From Pagrus major (lineage: Eukaryota; Chordata; Actinopteri; Spariformes; Sparidae): a stretch of 64,000 nt of DNA. Each line of letters begins with the position of its first letter. The first letter of the stretch is position 1. A program made the translations under genes and the position numbers. The stretch covers positions 23,212,660 to 23,276,659 of the forward strand of contig NC_133235.1 in assembly GCF_040436345.1 (NCBI RefSeq). Direction: 5' to 3'. Below the pieces are notes generated by a model. The model was not told the DNA's origin and searched no databases. It worked only from the letters and a program-made list of their open reading frames with translations. Below are positions 31,364 to 45,500 of the stretch, one piece after another.

Positions 31364-31991
31364 CATCCTTTTAAAACAATCATCTACCTGGTTGTTTAAT
31401 TGGCCCTTCTCTGTTTTTATATCACCCTGCACCTGCTCATGATTTGGCCTCTCTGGAGCTGTTAATTGTGTGATGTTGCTTTTAAAAACCTCTCTCTTTA
31501 CCATGCTGATTACCAGCCCCTCTGCTGCAGCTGACACATGCTGCTTAATTGGCATCCATCCTGATAACAGCACGTGTAGCAGCAGCGGATTGCTGATTAT
31601 TACGAAGTTGCTCGAGGTGTTTGTATTTTTCTGCAGAGATCTGCCTCCACAGGACCAACAAGTGGGATCGAGTGTGACTGCAGCCCTGTGTGAGCTGCAG
31701 TGCTGATGTTTTCTGGAGGTGATTTTTTTTTGAAGCGACACATCACCCCGCCATTGATGGGTGCAGGCCTGTATCCTGCAATTATTATGGAGAGGGGGGG
31801 AGAATAAGGCGCGGATGCTGCAGCGGGTCTCCTGGCAACCTCTGAGGTCTCCATCTGCATCCCAACAGCTCCATCCATCCCTCCATCCCTCCATCCATCC
31901 ATCCCTGCAGCGGGTAAACACCAGCAGCTCCCTGCCCTCTGTGTGCACCCTCGGCTCTAACGAAGCTTGTTTTCTCCCCCTCGGTACCTAC

Positions 31992-32110
31992 CTGGATGTC
32001 GGACCGCGGCGGCTCATCATAATGCGCTTAATTGTCTCCGATCCGATCAACAGATGACACCGCGCCGTTTGTCCTCCTGCCGCAGCTTCTGCAGTGGGTC
32101 GTTAAAGCCA
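31992..32110 (-). other. Candidate fam131a 5' exon with a short upstream ORF
   Basis: Minus-strand sequence around 32020-31992 reads MMSRRGPTSR and then meets a good donor (CCAG/GTAGGT at 31991). Spliced to the fam131a acceptor at 27777, the frame would hit TGA at once, so this would be an upstream ORF in the 5' leader rather than protein N-terminus. The surroundings are CpG-richer than the flanks. I have no transcript support. Borders upstream of the donor are a guess. Confidence 0.25.
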
Positions 32111-32250
32111 CACGGTCGGCGGAAACATGCTCCCAACTCCAGCATCAGGTCTCCGGATCAGACGCACCATTTGTTGCTCGGTATATGGGTTACACAGGCT
32201 TGTCCAAATGTCTCCCGATGGCGAGCGTCATCAACGCAAGGCGGTGTCAC

Positions 32251-32286
32251 ATCCACCCTCCTCCTCCTCCTCCTCCTCCTCCTCAT
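32251..32286. repeat. Trinucleotide (CTC)n tract
   Basis: Run of CTC units at about 32259-32284. Similar CTC/TCC runs occur in the fam131a last exon (encoding Glu) and in eif4g1 (encoding Gly). Confidence 0.75.
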
Positions 32287-32599
32287 GCAGCCAAGATCAG
32301 GATACAGTAACCTGCAGCAGCTCTGGCCCTCCTCACAAAGCACTGCAGCTGATTTTTATTTTATTCTATTTTATTTTGTCTGATGTGAAGGAAACACTGC
32401 AAACATCCCCCCCCAAAAAAATCATGTTGTGATGACTCAGAAAGCCCCACATTCACTGTGACTGCTGATTTGTTAAGGCACAAATAAGTTTTAGGTAACA
32501 CCCCCTCGTTTATATGTACAGAATGAACATTTAATACATGGTTATAACACTATAATGTAGTTGTGAAGAGATGTGAGCATGTTAAGTGTTTATTAATGA

Positions 32600-33105
32600 A
32601 GCAGTGTTGTAAAAAGTACCCAAAAGACTTAGTAAAAGTAGAGTTATTGTGTTAAAATGGGGCTTAAATGAAAGTACTAGAGTAAAGTCTTTAAATAGCT
32701 GACATTAAATTTACTTAAGTCGCCTACATCAAAAGTAAAAGTACAATTATACACGTATTTGAGCGTACGTACGGTATGTTATCGGTCAATCGATCATCGG
32801 TTCTGATATTCTTCATTTTTCTGATTATTGGAATCAGTTTTGATTTTATCCTATTGCTGAAAACTGATTTTAAAATGTCTAACTTTGGATTAGATGCAAC
32901 ATGCGATTTGCAAAATAACTTGTAACTAAAGTTATTTAATTTAATAAATGTAGTCGAGTGAAAAACTACAATACTGCTGCAAGAATGTGGTGGAGTGGAA
33001 GTATAAAACAGCAGACATAAGAAAAATACTCAAGTAAAGTACCTTGAAATTGTACTTGAATACAGTACTTGAGTAAATGTACTTAGTTACATTCCATCCC
33101 TGACG
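32600..33105. repeat. TACTTGAGTAAATGTACT-type interspersed repeat
   Basis: From GCAGTGTTGTAAAAAGTACCC through GTGGTGGAGTGGAAGTAT to CAGTACTTGAGTAAATGTAC and TTAGTTACATTCCATC. It is the longest copy in the window. Confidence 0.7.
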
Positions 33106-33890
33106 TACAGTGAAGTATTTTAAAACATAACTTCTGTGTAGAAATGTTACGATGACATCTGAGTTTTAATATTTTGTCATTCATTCTGTTTATGCACAAG
33201 CAGCCAGTTAACGGTGTGTCACAGCTACAGTTATAATTAAAGTAATAATTATTTTTATCTGCTTACAACTACATTATATTGTGTAGTAAACCATTTATTA
33301 ATCATTTATATACCGCTTATGAATACGAAACAAGATGATTAAACAAAAGTGCACCGTGGGAGAATCTAATTTTACGACCTCTATTTTTCCTTCATATTTC
33401 ATTACGTGTGAACGCGTGTGAACAGGTGAATCTGAGCTTCGAGCGGCTGCTAAGACTAGAAAAGCAGCAAGCACCACACACATGCAGTCCATTTAACACA
33501 CAACAAAACTGAGGCCAGATTCCAGCAGATGGGATAATCTTGGTGATCACTGGATTATTTTAAGTCATTTATGAAGCAAAAAAAAAATCCAAATGTGAGG
33601 ATTTGCTCCTTTTCTTCTGTTTAAACTCTGTATATTGAATGTTGTTGCTTTTTGGACAAAATCTGAAACCGTCTGTCTGGAATCTTCTTCCTGACATTTT
33701 ACAATAAATAAAAACTCCAGATATTTGTCAGAAGCAGCTCTACAGAGGGTCAGTGGAGGGTTTAAAGCCCGTTTCTCCCCCACAACGGTGACCTAGTGGG
33801 TTATTTCAGCCATGATATCACCTATACAGAGGCTCCAATCCAACTTTTCCTCTCTATCCTCACACTTTAATGACTGAATACATCGTTTGT

Positions 33891-34267
33891 TCCCAAAACA
33901 ACATGGCCGTTGCAGCATAACGGACCTTCAGTGCACGGTCGCAGTTCGGTCAGTCTTTTGTAAAACATCATGGTAAAGGTTAGGATTAGTAAGTGTTGTC
34001 CTGTGGAGGCTGTGGAGGAGGAAATGAGGAGTAGTATACGAAGAAGGAACCCCGTCGAGGGAGAGGTACGGGGAAGGTGGAGGGATTAAACAATTCAGGA
34101 GGCCGCTGTTTGTGTCAAGTGTGAAACCAGAAATCAACGATGAGTTATTTTAATTTACTAAACCGTGATGTTTTCCTAAACCTAACCAACCAGCCATGCG
34201 CCGGAGGTCCAGGTCGTGTTGCTCCCAATTGTGCTGTTTACGCTGCAACGGCCATGTTGTTTTGGGA
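33891..34267. repeat. 26-bp perfect inverted repeat pair, 325-bp loop
   Basis: The 26 bases at 33891-33916 (core CCAAAACAACATGGCCGTTG) are exactly the reverse complement of 34242-34267. Inner parts also pair loosely (AACATCATGGTAAAGGTTAGG opposite the complement of GTTTTCCTAAACCTAACC). It is probably a foldback or MITE family member. No target duplication is obvious. Confidence 0.65.
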
Positions 34268-35765
34268 GATGCTGACCACTGACCTACGCAGTCGTTTGGG
34301 TATGAGGATGTGCGAGGTCGCCGCCTGACAACAGACGTAAATATGGGACTCTATACGTATTGATCGGATACCAGCGTGTTATTTTCTCCAAATTAAAACT
34401 CTATACCTTAGTGGCTGTAACTTTTCAAAGGAGACATGAGAGTCGGGGTTGTGAGAAGCCAACGGACAAATTTGGGTAAACACTTTATAACATCATTAAT
34501 AAATGGTAAATTTATAGTTTTCACTTTTAAACAAAACGCTTCGTTAATCTTATATTAAGCGATTGTAAGAATCAATTGCAACTTTATAACGGTCCAAATG
34601 TTGGTAGAGAAACTGTATCCAATGTTTAAATTTAGAAAATAAACAAAATGGCTTCTAAAGCACTTCATTGTTAAAAAAAGTGTAATTATCTATAAATTTA
34701 TTAATGATGGATTTCACAATGTGTTACCCAAGTTTGTATCTAATGTTTGGTGACATCGCGGCTGACACCCACTCCCCTTTCACAAGGTCAGTATCAGTGC
34801 AGCTACTCGTCCGGCTCTTTCGACCACAACATACACAGCCATTAGGACCTGCTGGTGCCTCAGGTGACATGTTTCACACAGACTCTGCTCAGCAACTTAA
34901 TAAGTCCTTTATTTGCAATGTTCCGTCACCTCATGTTTCCAGTTTCCGATGCAAAAGAAGCAATAATTTCTTAAATAAAGAAAGCAAAAAAATATTTACA
35001 AAATTCCAATACAACTAATAATCAATGGATTATCTAAAGCGCCTCTCTGCATCCGGACAACTGCGGTTTCTGTTGGAAAAGGACACACTGCAATTACATC
35101 AGCAATTTATCGTTTCTGAAAAATAAAACTGAGAAAAAAAAAAAGTTTTTGTAATTATTATTATTATTATTATATATTTACAGAACGCTCCTGAAATAAG
35201 TTTCCACTTGAAGTAGAAAAGGCTTTCGGATCATTTCTGTGTTGTTGGTTTTTTTTTTTTCCGTTTTTCTTTTTTTTAAACTTTATATATTTCATCAAGT
35301 CAATTTTCTGTAGATTTCAAGTTTCAACGGTGATTGGGTCATTAAGTGTCCTCTACGACAGCTCAGGTTAAAGTACAGAAGAGGTAAAGATGAAGAGTCA
35401 GTCAGTGTGGTACACTACTGGGGATGGGAGAGGATGGCTTAGAGGAAGCATTAAGACCACCCCCTAGTAGTCAAGGTCAAAGGTCAACATCAGTCCTCCG
35501 TGTTCCTGTCCGTCCTAAGTTCATGGTGGGAAACAGGAAGAGAAAATAAATGACCTTTTGCTTTAAAAACTCCATCCATCAAAGTCATATTAGTTCATGT
35601 ACGTTCGTCTATCAATGTGTCGGCCACTGTATCATTAATAGAAACACACTTCAGTCATGCTGCACACTCCAGTAAAAGGACAAAGACATAAGAGCTGAGT
35701 TTGGATTGAACACACATGATGGCGTGACGATACCCAGGGAACCCACTACACCACACACCCCGCTG

Positions 35766-36193
35766 TTTATTCTCGCTAGATCACATCCGATGTTAAGCAT
35801 CATCAATATCTAGAACAATAAAAAAAGCAGCCTGTTGGTTTTGTATTATTGTGTGAGAGAGAGAGAAAAAGTTTTCGTAGTGATGTGGGATGTTTCACAC
35901 CTCGTTAACAAGCAATCCTGCTGAATCAGTTTTCAAGTTTATTTGATGAGGACACTTGCTGTCACAAGCAGGTGGGGAAATAATGAGGAAGCAAGAGAGG
36001 GAGGGGAGAGAGAAATGATTGTTTCGAGTCCATCCCTCAAAGGAAAAGAAAACATAATAAAGATTTATCCTCATTGAGGATTGATTGAGTCTTCCTCTCT
36101 CTGGGAATATTGTCCGTGACTCTCCGCGGCTGCCTGCAGTGCCCGCGCCTTGCCAAAGGGGGGGGGGGCGGCGGCAGCCTTCAGTCCAGTCTT
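35766..36193 (-). terminator. eif4g1 3' UTR with candidate polyadenylation signals
   Basis: Minus-strand AATAAA hexamers lie at 35938-35943 and 35766-35771. A further AATAAA at 36193-36198 overlaps the stop codon itself. Which is used cannot be told here. Confidence 0.45.
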
Positions 36194-39100
36194 TTATTCC
36201 TTGTCAGACTCCTCCTCTGCCTCGCGGAGCCAGGTGAAGAAGGCGGTGACTGATTTCAAGGCCACACCTTTGCCTGTCTGCTCCGCGGGGTCTTTGCTGG
36301 ATTCCCATTTGTAGAAGGCTTCCTCCTTAATAACGTCCTCATCGTACAAGGCGTCAAAGAACATCCGCAGCAGGTCTGCAGAGACAGAATACAAAGGTCA
36401 AAACTGATTGAGCATTGGTGGTTAAACCTCACCCACAGCTTCCTGCACACAAGCCTCAGAATATAACAGCCCTGCGGTAAACTGAAGCCCACGCTGTTTA
36501 GTCTCTGCTGCTTGCTGGTATTACTACAACCACTGACTCAATATAATCAATAGTCAAGGCCGTCACTTGTACCATTTTTACATTTTTTACTTTTTAATTT
36601 AGAAATCTATTGACATCAAATCCACTGGCAGTACTAATGGATACATAAATCAGGAAGAAAAGTACCTTTACAGAGCCAAGTGTAATAATAAGAAAGACAT
36701 AACACAACTATATTCATCCAGAGAGGAAAAGGTAAAGGGAAAAAATGATAATAAAATATAAATGGAGCCGTTTGGCTTTGTTCAGTTGGATAAATGTTAC
36801 AATGAGACACTTGGATAACAAGGAGGATTCATTAAGGAGGGCGTTAATAGCAAAAAGTGGACAATTCTTCAATTCAGTTCTATATTAATCTTCACTGTTC
36901 AATAACATTTCCAATAGTACCTTTATAATAATCAATATTTCTGATAACATGATATTGTACATACTAGCTTTAATAATTCGTTGTTTTTTTAAATTGTAGT
37001 TTACAAATAATTGTTATTCTTGTAGGCACTGATGTCGGGATTTCCTCCTCTAACTCTTTTTATTATTAGTGTGTTTGTGTTTTATTCTGATGTTATTATA
37101 TTTCTTAGCATTCTTAGGCATCCTTCGGGATTATTAAAGTTCTATCTTATCTCATCTCTCATCTTATCTTGACAAGATCAAGTCTCAAAGGTTTGACAAA
37201 CTGCACTCATTTTCACAGTGTTGTGTGAAGATGTCCATCTTTAAGAGAAAAAGTGGTCCATGGTCACATCTATCCGATTACTTTTCCAAGATCCAACATG
37301 CTTCATCCATCTTTTGGTCTTTTCTCTGCTGCCAGCAATGCACCCATTAAGTATTTGTCAAAAGCTTTCTCGTCCTTGCCTCCGGAGGGATATCGCCTAA
37401 GTAAATGATTTTGAAAACTAATAGTACGTGTGTGCTAAAGATGATTTTTTTTTTCTGTATGTTCGGTATTCCCCCATCTGTACTGTTTTTAAGACAAATA
37501 TCCCATCAAGTTACGTTTAGTCAGTTCAAAATCACTTATGCAAATGAACACGTCCTGTGTTTGGTGTAAGGCATAAAAACATTAAGACTTTTCCCTCATC
37601 ACATTGTATTATTTTGCATTTGCAGTTGGAAAAGGGAATCGCAATGAAACTGTCAGGGAATGTGTGGCAATGAAGTTAAGAAGAACCTCAAACTTTCTGT
37701 GAAATCTCTGTCTTAAGTCAACATTACCATTCACAGATCAAACTTTTTAATCCAACACCACAAATAATGATCTTAATAATGGCTACATTTAATATTGAAT
37801 CTATAACCTGAAAATGATGAGCTCCACCATCTTTACAGGGTTATTGTATTGTTAAATATTTGTCATTTTATCCGCCTCTGTGCGATTAGTCCTGACACAT
37901 TACTGCATGCACCAAGATTACTAGCAGGACACTCACTTGCTGGCTGCTCCATGTGCACCATCAGAGCCTGGAGGGCGTAGAGGGCCTGCAGCTCCTTCTG
38001 CTCATCGCACAGGTACTTCTGCAGCAGACTGGCCCTCAGGTTGATCTGCCGTGCGTCCACCCTGTACGGGTTGTCACCTGAAACGAGGAGCAAAAAATGT
38101 TTACTTTCCAGGGCTGCAGAGTCTACAACACAATGTGCTTTCTACAATTTAATCATGAGAATCGATTCTGCCACTGTGAAATGACGGTGGTGACTAACAG
38201 ATAAAGATAAAGGGTGATTTAAGCCCTTACTTTTACATGCTATATTAGTCATACTTACATACGATGGCAGCCTGACACACTGATGTCATCAATGCTCGTA
38301 CAAACTGGTTGGAAACAGCTTGCTGCTCCTCCAAGTTAGCCTGATAAAAAAAGAAAGGAAACATAAATTACTCATGCCACTTTTATATTGAATAAATAAC
38401 TCTGTGTGAATTATTCAAGCCTGAGAAAAACATGATCACTAGGACGGTCACACACCTCAACCCAGTCTCTAATTCGCTGGTTGTTGGCCTTGTCCTGCAG
38501 GAGTCTGTCCAGCTGTTTGCCGAGCTCCTCTCCACTGAGGACCTTCTTCTTACCATCTTCCTTTGACTCCGTCTCCTCTCCTGTGGTGAACTCCACTTTC
38601 TAAATTACGTAACAAACAAAGAAAATTGAAGATATTCTTGTAAGTGACAATCAACTTGGAAGGCGTTTGCTTTAAATTCTGTATTTTAATGGAAACAGAA
38701 AAACAAAAACAGAAAAAAGCCCCCAAACAAAAACTTCCATCCGTTACCCTGGCTTTTGTTTGTTTTTTTCAATGATAAAGAATGTGATTAAAGTACAAAT
38801 ATTCAGTGTCATTGCCTATTTTTATCTTTTTGATTTATTTAAAGGGGCGCTGTGAACGTGCATAAAGTCACAAGTCCTTTCCAAAGAAATCCACAGTCCA
38901 ACAGCATTAATCAACTTAATCATTGGCAGGCTTGTATAGGCCACTATAGAGACAGGGAAGGTCTCCTTTGTCACTTCACATTACAAACTGCTCACATATG
39001 GTCAATAAAAAAGTGATGAATGCATGTAAATTGCTATTAATTGTTACACAGAGCCCGTTTAATCTTCCTCCTTACTACCAATGAGGTTCAGATGCAGGGC

Positions 39101-39501
39101 AAAAAGGACAAGAGGGTCTTGAAGTTGATAATATGATGCAATTAAACATTTTTATTTCTACTGTCATAATATTTAAGATATATTGGCACATTATGCGTCT
39201 TTTTTCTGAGATGTATGAAGGTATGAAGAATTTTATTATAAAAGTGTACATTCTATCTCTCCTTGTTATTTGTCTGTGAGAAAACAAACAAAAGACAGAA
39301 CCAGTTGATCAGGAAAAACTTCAACCTCACACCCTCAACACAGAAACTGGTTGTTTTCAGTAGTTTGTGTTTTGCTGCCTCAAACTAATGTAGCCTACTG
39401 ACCTGTTCAGTGACAAACTTGTTGACATCTTCATCCTCGGGCAGGAAATCTCTCCAGTTCAGACCGGCCTCTGTCCACATGGCTCCCACCTTTTTAGGTG
39501 T
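36194..39501 (-). CDS. eif4g1: eif4g1 exons for the W2 (HEAT-3) domain and C-terminus
   Basis: Exons 39501-39403, 38599-38456, 38340-38259, 38077-37937 and 36375-36194. Landmarks: [57 protein letters not shown] and [15 protein letters not shown]2 recruits MNK kinases in mammals. The donor at 38259 (CGTAT/GTAAGT) is needed to keep phase into the [13 protein letters not shown] exon. Confidence 0.94.
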
Positions 39502-42500
39502 CTGATGGACGAAAAAATACAAACACATTCAATTCAGTGGATCTAAAATGTCTCATTTTCATGGACATACAGGGATTTACGTTGGACCTACCATTCCTTT
39601 GCAGAGCAACTTGAGGATCTGTACCAGCAGCACGCCAGCCTGCCCCAGAGGCACAAGAGGCTTCGAGATCTCCCTGAAGACACAATTATACTGAATTAGG
39701 CTTTCCAGTTTCTTTGAACTACATTATTATTCAGTTGCTTTATTTATTACCATTGCTGATAAAATCATAGTTATACTTGAGGGTTAAGGTTAATTTCTGA
39801 CAGACCTTAATCCAAAGAAACTTGGCTTTAGACTTATTGCATTATATAATTTTTGCTGACTTCTGCTGCATGTAGCTCACCTGAAGAGCTGTCCCATAGG
39901 GATGCCTCCCTCATGGAGCATGGGGGTAATGAGTTCAGCCAGGTAAAGCCAGATGTGAGGTATATCTATGGCCGTGTCTTCTGCAGCCTCCAGGGTGTCT
40001 TCTAGCCTACAGTCCCCAAAGGAAAAAAACAAAAACAAAACACAACACTCAGCATTGCTTGAGTAAATGGGGACGCACTAGAGGTGAAAACTTTTAAAAC
40101 ATTGGCAACAGTGCGATGATGTTTTTCCTGTTAAATGCTCACCCTTTGTAGTACTGCTGTGTGGGCAGTGTCCCTGCCTTTACAAGGTGGTGCAGCAACA
40201 GGCCCACGTGCTCTCGAGCAATGGTGCTGCGCTCAAGCGTTGATTCCACGCTGTTCCGCACAAACACGTAGAGCAGCGAGGCACTGTTGAGTTCTGACAC
40301 ACACTGCAACGCCTCCTACAACACCAGAGGAAGATGATGTCCATCAGAGTGGGTTCATGCTCCAGGCATTTGCTGGTAAGCCTGATAAAATGCATGCATT
40401 CAAGTGTGAGTGTGCAGGGTGTCGTGTTTGTACCTTCAAGTCATTGATGTGGAGGTATTCTTCAATGATGGCGTTCGACTTCTTCTCCACCTCCTCCTCA
40501 GTCAAGGCAGGTTTGGGAAGAGAAGGAGGAGGAGTGGGAGCACTCTCACGTTTAACCACTGAGAAGAAAAGGGGACAATGCCAGTTAAACGATATTCCTC
40601 TTACATCTCTCGTCCTGATCTCTGTGCGTACACGTCACACCATCAGCTCATCCTATAACTCACCTGTGAGATCTTTGCTTGGACCCCTGTCCCGGCTTCC
40701 TCTGTCTCTGCTTCCTCGGTCTCTGCTTCCTCTATCGCGACTTCCTCTGTCCCTGCTTCCCCTGTCCCGGTCGTCGGTCATGCTGGCCACGCGACGCACG
40801 GGCTCATTCGTTGGCCGACTGTCTCCGCCCCTCCCGCTGTGCTCCTGCGACTCTCTGCTGAAGCTTCTCTTGCTGATTTGGTTCTGGCTGCCCCTGCCAT
40901 CGCGGCCTTCCCGTCCCTCACCGCGATCGAATCGATCAAACCGATCCCTGTCGCGATCGGCCCGGTCTCTGTCGCCACCGCGCTCACGGCTGGAGCTCGA
41001 CCTAAAGGTTGTGAGGAAAACAGGTCCAAATTTATTACAATGTTGTGTCAACACATTTTAACACTGGTCGCTAAGCAGATCACATGAACAAACACCAAAA
41101 TGAAAATACTGCAGTTATAAATTCAGTGGATATATTCATGGGTTAACTATATAAAATGTCTAATAAGTAAAATAGTAAAAAAAAATCTTTAAGCCATTTA
41201 ATCTTGTCAATAGTGAAGGAGGTAAGAAAGAAAATAGGATCAAAGCATAAAGACAGAAGATTTCACTTGGTGAGAAGTAATTGCTGATTACCTCTGAGGA
41301 GCTCTGCGATCAGAGTCTGATGAAGACAACAACGAACCAGACTGCTGCAGGGCGGAGAAGCGGTTGAGGGTGCTGGTTGCTGGACGACCAGAATCTAAAA
41401 AAGGGGAAAAGGAGAGATTAACACCCCACCTACTAAAAACAACTTAAAACCACACTAATTATTATTTATTTTTTTATTAAGTTGTCTTACCCTGCTCTCC
41501 ACTTGCTGGTTTAGCTCCAGTTCCTCCACTGCTGCCTTTGCCCCAGCTGCCCCACATGCCTTTTCCCCCTGGAGCCAACAGTTGATTGCTGAAGTCCACA
41601 GCACCAGGCTTAACAGAAACATGAAAGTTACGTTTAAAAGCAAGTTACACACACACACATTTACTCAAGCCCTAAAACATTAGGTTAAACTAAAAACAGT
41701 TTGATTCTGAAGGCTCTTGAATAGTGCAGGCTTTTCTCACTGTGCACCCAAAGGAAACACACACATTAAAAAACTTAGAAACTGAAATCAAGACTCGAAA
41801 CACTATATTTGACTATACTGTATATAATAGAATGAAAACCTGAGGCTGAGGGTTTCAGATACTAAACTCAACTCTGTTTTCAGCGTCTATGTCTGGATGG
41901 GCAGATTCTGAGATTTATGAATACTCGTGTTCGCCTCCTAATTGGGACTTTTCAGTGTTTGTAGCATCATTGGCAAGTGAGAACTTGGAGTATGTGTTAT
42001 GTTATTGGATTATTTGAGTTTGTATGTGGACTTGATCTTATATTGATTATATTAACAAAGACAAACTGAAACTGATAATATAACAATGGAAAAGAGACAT
42101 AAATGGCTACTGCCAATGTTTTAATAAAAAATTGCATAATACAGGAGGTTTTTGTGAAGACCTTCCTTGTTAGACTTTAACATTACCTTTGTGATCTTGC
42201 TAAGACGGGTGGTGTCGATGGGTCTATTCTTGGAGATGGGCACCGTGTTCCATCCCTCATCCTGGGGCTGATTTGTCCTTCCACCTCCAGGTGTGTGAGG
42301 GCCTCGGCCCCCCATGTTCCCTCCCATCCTGCCGCCTCCTCCTCCTCCTCCTCCTCCGCCTCCTGAGTCTTTCTTGGACATAAGCTGCTGCTGGACTTTG
42401 ATCTGTTCCCGGTGCTCCTCCAACTCTGCCTCCTTGTGGATCTGGTCGATTGTTTTAGGACCCTGGTCTCCTCTACGAGGCACCCAGTTATTCTGTGAAT

Positions 42501-45500
42501 CACAGGTGGAAAATGGTTATACAACAGTTTTAGTCTGACGTTTTAATATCTACATTCAGGATTCCCATTTGACTCATAATCCCTGTGGATTACTTCAAAC
42601 ACAGCATTAAACAATACTGCTCATCCAGGAATACTTCTGAGCATTAGTCACTACTTTAAGTGCTTGATAAAACCTTTTCATACCAATATCTTATTATAGG
42701 TTTATTAATATTTACCTTTCTGAGGTCCAGGACATCTTGCAGCATGAAGCGGATTCTGGATGAGGTCTTTCTCTCTTTGATAATCTTGTCCATCTGGTTG
42801 AAATACTGATCCATACGAGGCTAACAGGGACACAAAAAGCAGTTTTTATGAGTCACATCTACAAAAAGGTCTAGTGTAAATTAATAAGAGGGACTGATGT
42901 GTATGTAGAGAACTGTATAAACAGTGACTGATTTCCAACCGTGTCAATGCTTTGCTTTACCTTGGCCTTCTCAAAGTCCAGGTCTTTGCCAATTGTGGAG
43001 AGCAGCCTGCAGAGACACTCCAGAGACTCTTCATCATGATTCTTCAGTAGTTTCACTACACAATCGTGCATGATGGCCTCTGTCAGCATCTTGAGCTTGA
43101 AGAGCTCGCCAATAAACTTAATGTTGCCCAGAGAGCGGCGTCGGGCCTGGTCTTTGGATTCCTCCAGCTCCACCCTCAAGCGCTCACGTTCCTCTGGCTG
43201 AGGGCAGAGACAAGTGGGTGTTTGTGCTTAGTGGGTCGGGTAAAATTATCTACATAAAACAACAGAAACGGTGGTGGTTGGGACAGTGTGAGTAAATGTT
43301 TCTTACATCTTTGGCAGCCTCCAACTCCTTCTGCTTTCTCTCAAATATTTCATCGTCATCTTGGTCCTTCTCAAACTCTTTCTGGCAGCGGTTGAGCAGT
43401 AGTTTGCGGAAGTTCACAAAAAGTCCTGGTTTGTCTGAGGTGGGGACTTTCAACTGAGGGAGAAAAGCATCGAGTATTGGAACATTTTTAAATAAATTTT
43501 CATTTTCATTGTCATTAATAATTTTATGGTATAAAAACGTGATTAAATGATCAAGATTCAGACACAATCAAAAAACTTACCCCCATAAGGCAGCGGCACA
43601 TGTTGGCATACGCCACAGAGAAGTTGGGCTCCAAGATGGCCTTCTCGAAGATGAGGTCAATGGCTCCCTTCAGCCTTTCCTCGGTGTCTATCGTCAGCTC
43701 TGTCACCTGCTTCATCAGCTCCTGAAACTTTTGAGGGGTCAGCTTGTTGAGAATACTGCGCAGACGCTTAAACAGCTCTTGTGTCTTCGCCTGCTCGGGA
43801 TCATCGTCTACGACTTCCTCCGCGGCGCGGCTGCGAGTAGCCTTCTTCCCTGTGGGCTTCCAGGCCTTCTCAGCCTTGTTGAGCTGCACGTCGTCGCCGA
43901 GAGACATGCTGCTGATGATGATTTTCCTGGGCTCTTTCCTCTGACCCTGCTGAGAGCGACGTGGCCCGGGCGGCTAAGTGGTGGGGAAGGAATGTATATA
44001 TAGAAAAGTTAGAAAAGACGCCTTATTCAACAAAACAAACACATTGAATTATGATAAGGAAAAAAGGGACAATGGTATGGTCTCGTAATAAACCACCAAT
44101 TTACTCACCGGGCCTCGTGGTCCTCCTACTGATCCCCTCCCAAGGTTCCCCAAATACGAGGGCGTAAAATCAGGGCCAACATTCATCATTCGAGATGGGT
44201 CAACAGGCCGCAGTGGATTCTTGTTCACCTGAAGAAAAATTAATGATCTCAGTTATCGATACAAAAATACAAAACACTGACGAGAGCTAAGTCAGGATTC
44301 TGAACTCTGTATCCTAAACACAGAGATTTATTCACAAACTAGTTGTGCTGATGAGAAAATAAATAAACACTTCACTTCCATGCAACTTCTAATTCAACGT
44401 CCACTGACATGCGACTAACATTTTTATCGCACTGTACAGCAAAATGAAATAAAATATCACCTACCTTGTCCAGGACAACATCACTGATGCTCGGCAGGCC
44501 CTCAGGTTTGTGCATACTGGCGTTAATAAACTGGCAGCCCAAGAGGAATTCCCTGTCGTACCGCTTCTTGTCCTCAGGGTCAATCGGCTTCCAATTTTCT
44601 GAGAAACGTACGATAGACGTGTGAATGCAAGGGATTAAATACGTGAATTTTATTTTTTACGTGACATATGTTTATGTTGCATTGACATAGTTGCAGCGTA
44701 AAATTGAAGCACTTTTAACGAACCTAAACCAAAAACTTTTAGACTCTTGCAGGATTTATCAGCACATCTACATTGTTACTATGAATGCATTTGCGAAAAA
44801 CAAAGTTTAAAAAAAATCCCTTGATACCTACAGCAATCAATTTATATTATGATTTTATAACTAACTCAACTACAAATGTACATCAAACACAAAAGCTTTC
44901 CAGTGTCATTTCTGTACAATCTTAGTCACAACCTACCCCCTTTGTACTGGTATTTCTGCCCAGTTGGCTCAGGTGTGGCTTTAGACCTGTCTGGTTCTGC
45001 ATTCTGCTTGTCTTCTTTCTCCTCCCAGGTCTCATCTGCAACCTCAGCGGGAGGTTCAGCTGGAGCAACAGGGACGGGGTCGGCCTGAGGGGATGAGGGT
45101 TCGGGAGCGGGCTTGGCATCCTGCTCCTGCAGCAAACACAACAGGAAGAGATGAGTAAGTATTATATTAACCCAGTTACTCTTCAGAGAATGTCCTAAAA
45201 CATATTTTATTGATACAGCTGAAGCAAAGTTCCCATGAAATCAAAATCGATGTTCAAGTGTTTCTATCACGTCTTGCTCTCTATCTCACCTACTCGTCAG
45301 AATCGGGCCCGACAATTGTAGGAAAGTAGTTTTCTAGGTATTCTGATTGGCATTCAAGAGTTTTAATCTCCTGGAAAAAGTTGATGACTCATACCAATTT
45401 TGTGTCCAATGAATGCTTTTGTAATTTTTATGTCTCTGCCACGGGTGTATAAAAGAGAAGGACACCACCAGAGCAGAGTGTTTCTGGGGCCTTGGCCTCA

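Larger units (their letters stand above)
27778..36193. other. fam131a upstream / eif4g1 3' spacer with repeats, no gene seen
   Basis: 8.4 kb without a recognisable protein exon. It holds a broken ATTAATCG-type MITE (28689-29470), a TTAA-flanked element (30785-31363), (CTC)n-type runs (32251-32286), a TACTTG-type repeat (32600-33105) and a 26-bp inverted-repeat pair (33891-34267). It ends in the eif4g1 3' UTR. The longest open frame (minus, 31226-31948, about 240 codons) shows no domain I know and overlaps the TTAA element, so I do not call it. Confidence 0.55.

Noticed and set aside
31226..31948. 240-codon minus-strand open frame
   Set aside because: No domain is recognised, it overlaps a TTAA repeat end, and it runs through low-complexity TGGATGGATGG-type sequence.
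40357..41061. 234-codon plus-strand open frame
   Set aside because: It is antisense to eif4g1 exons. The length comes from the arginine-rich repeat on the other strand.
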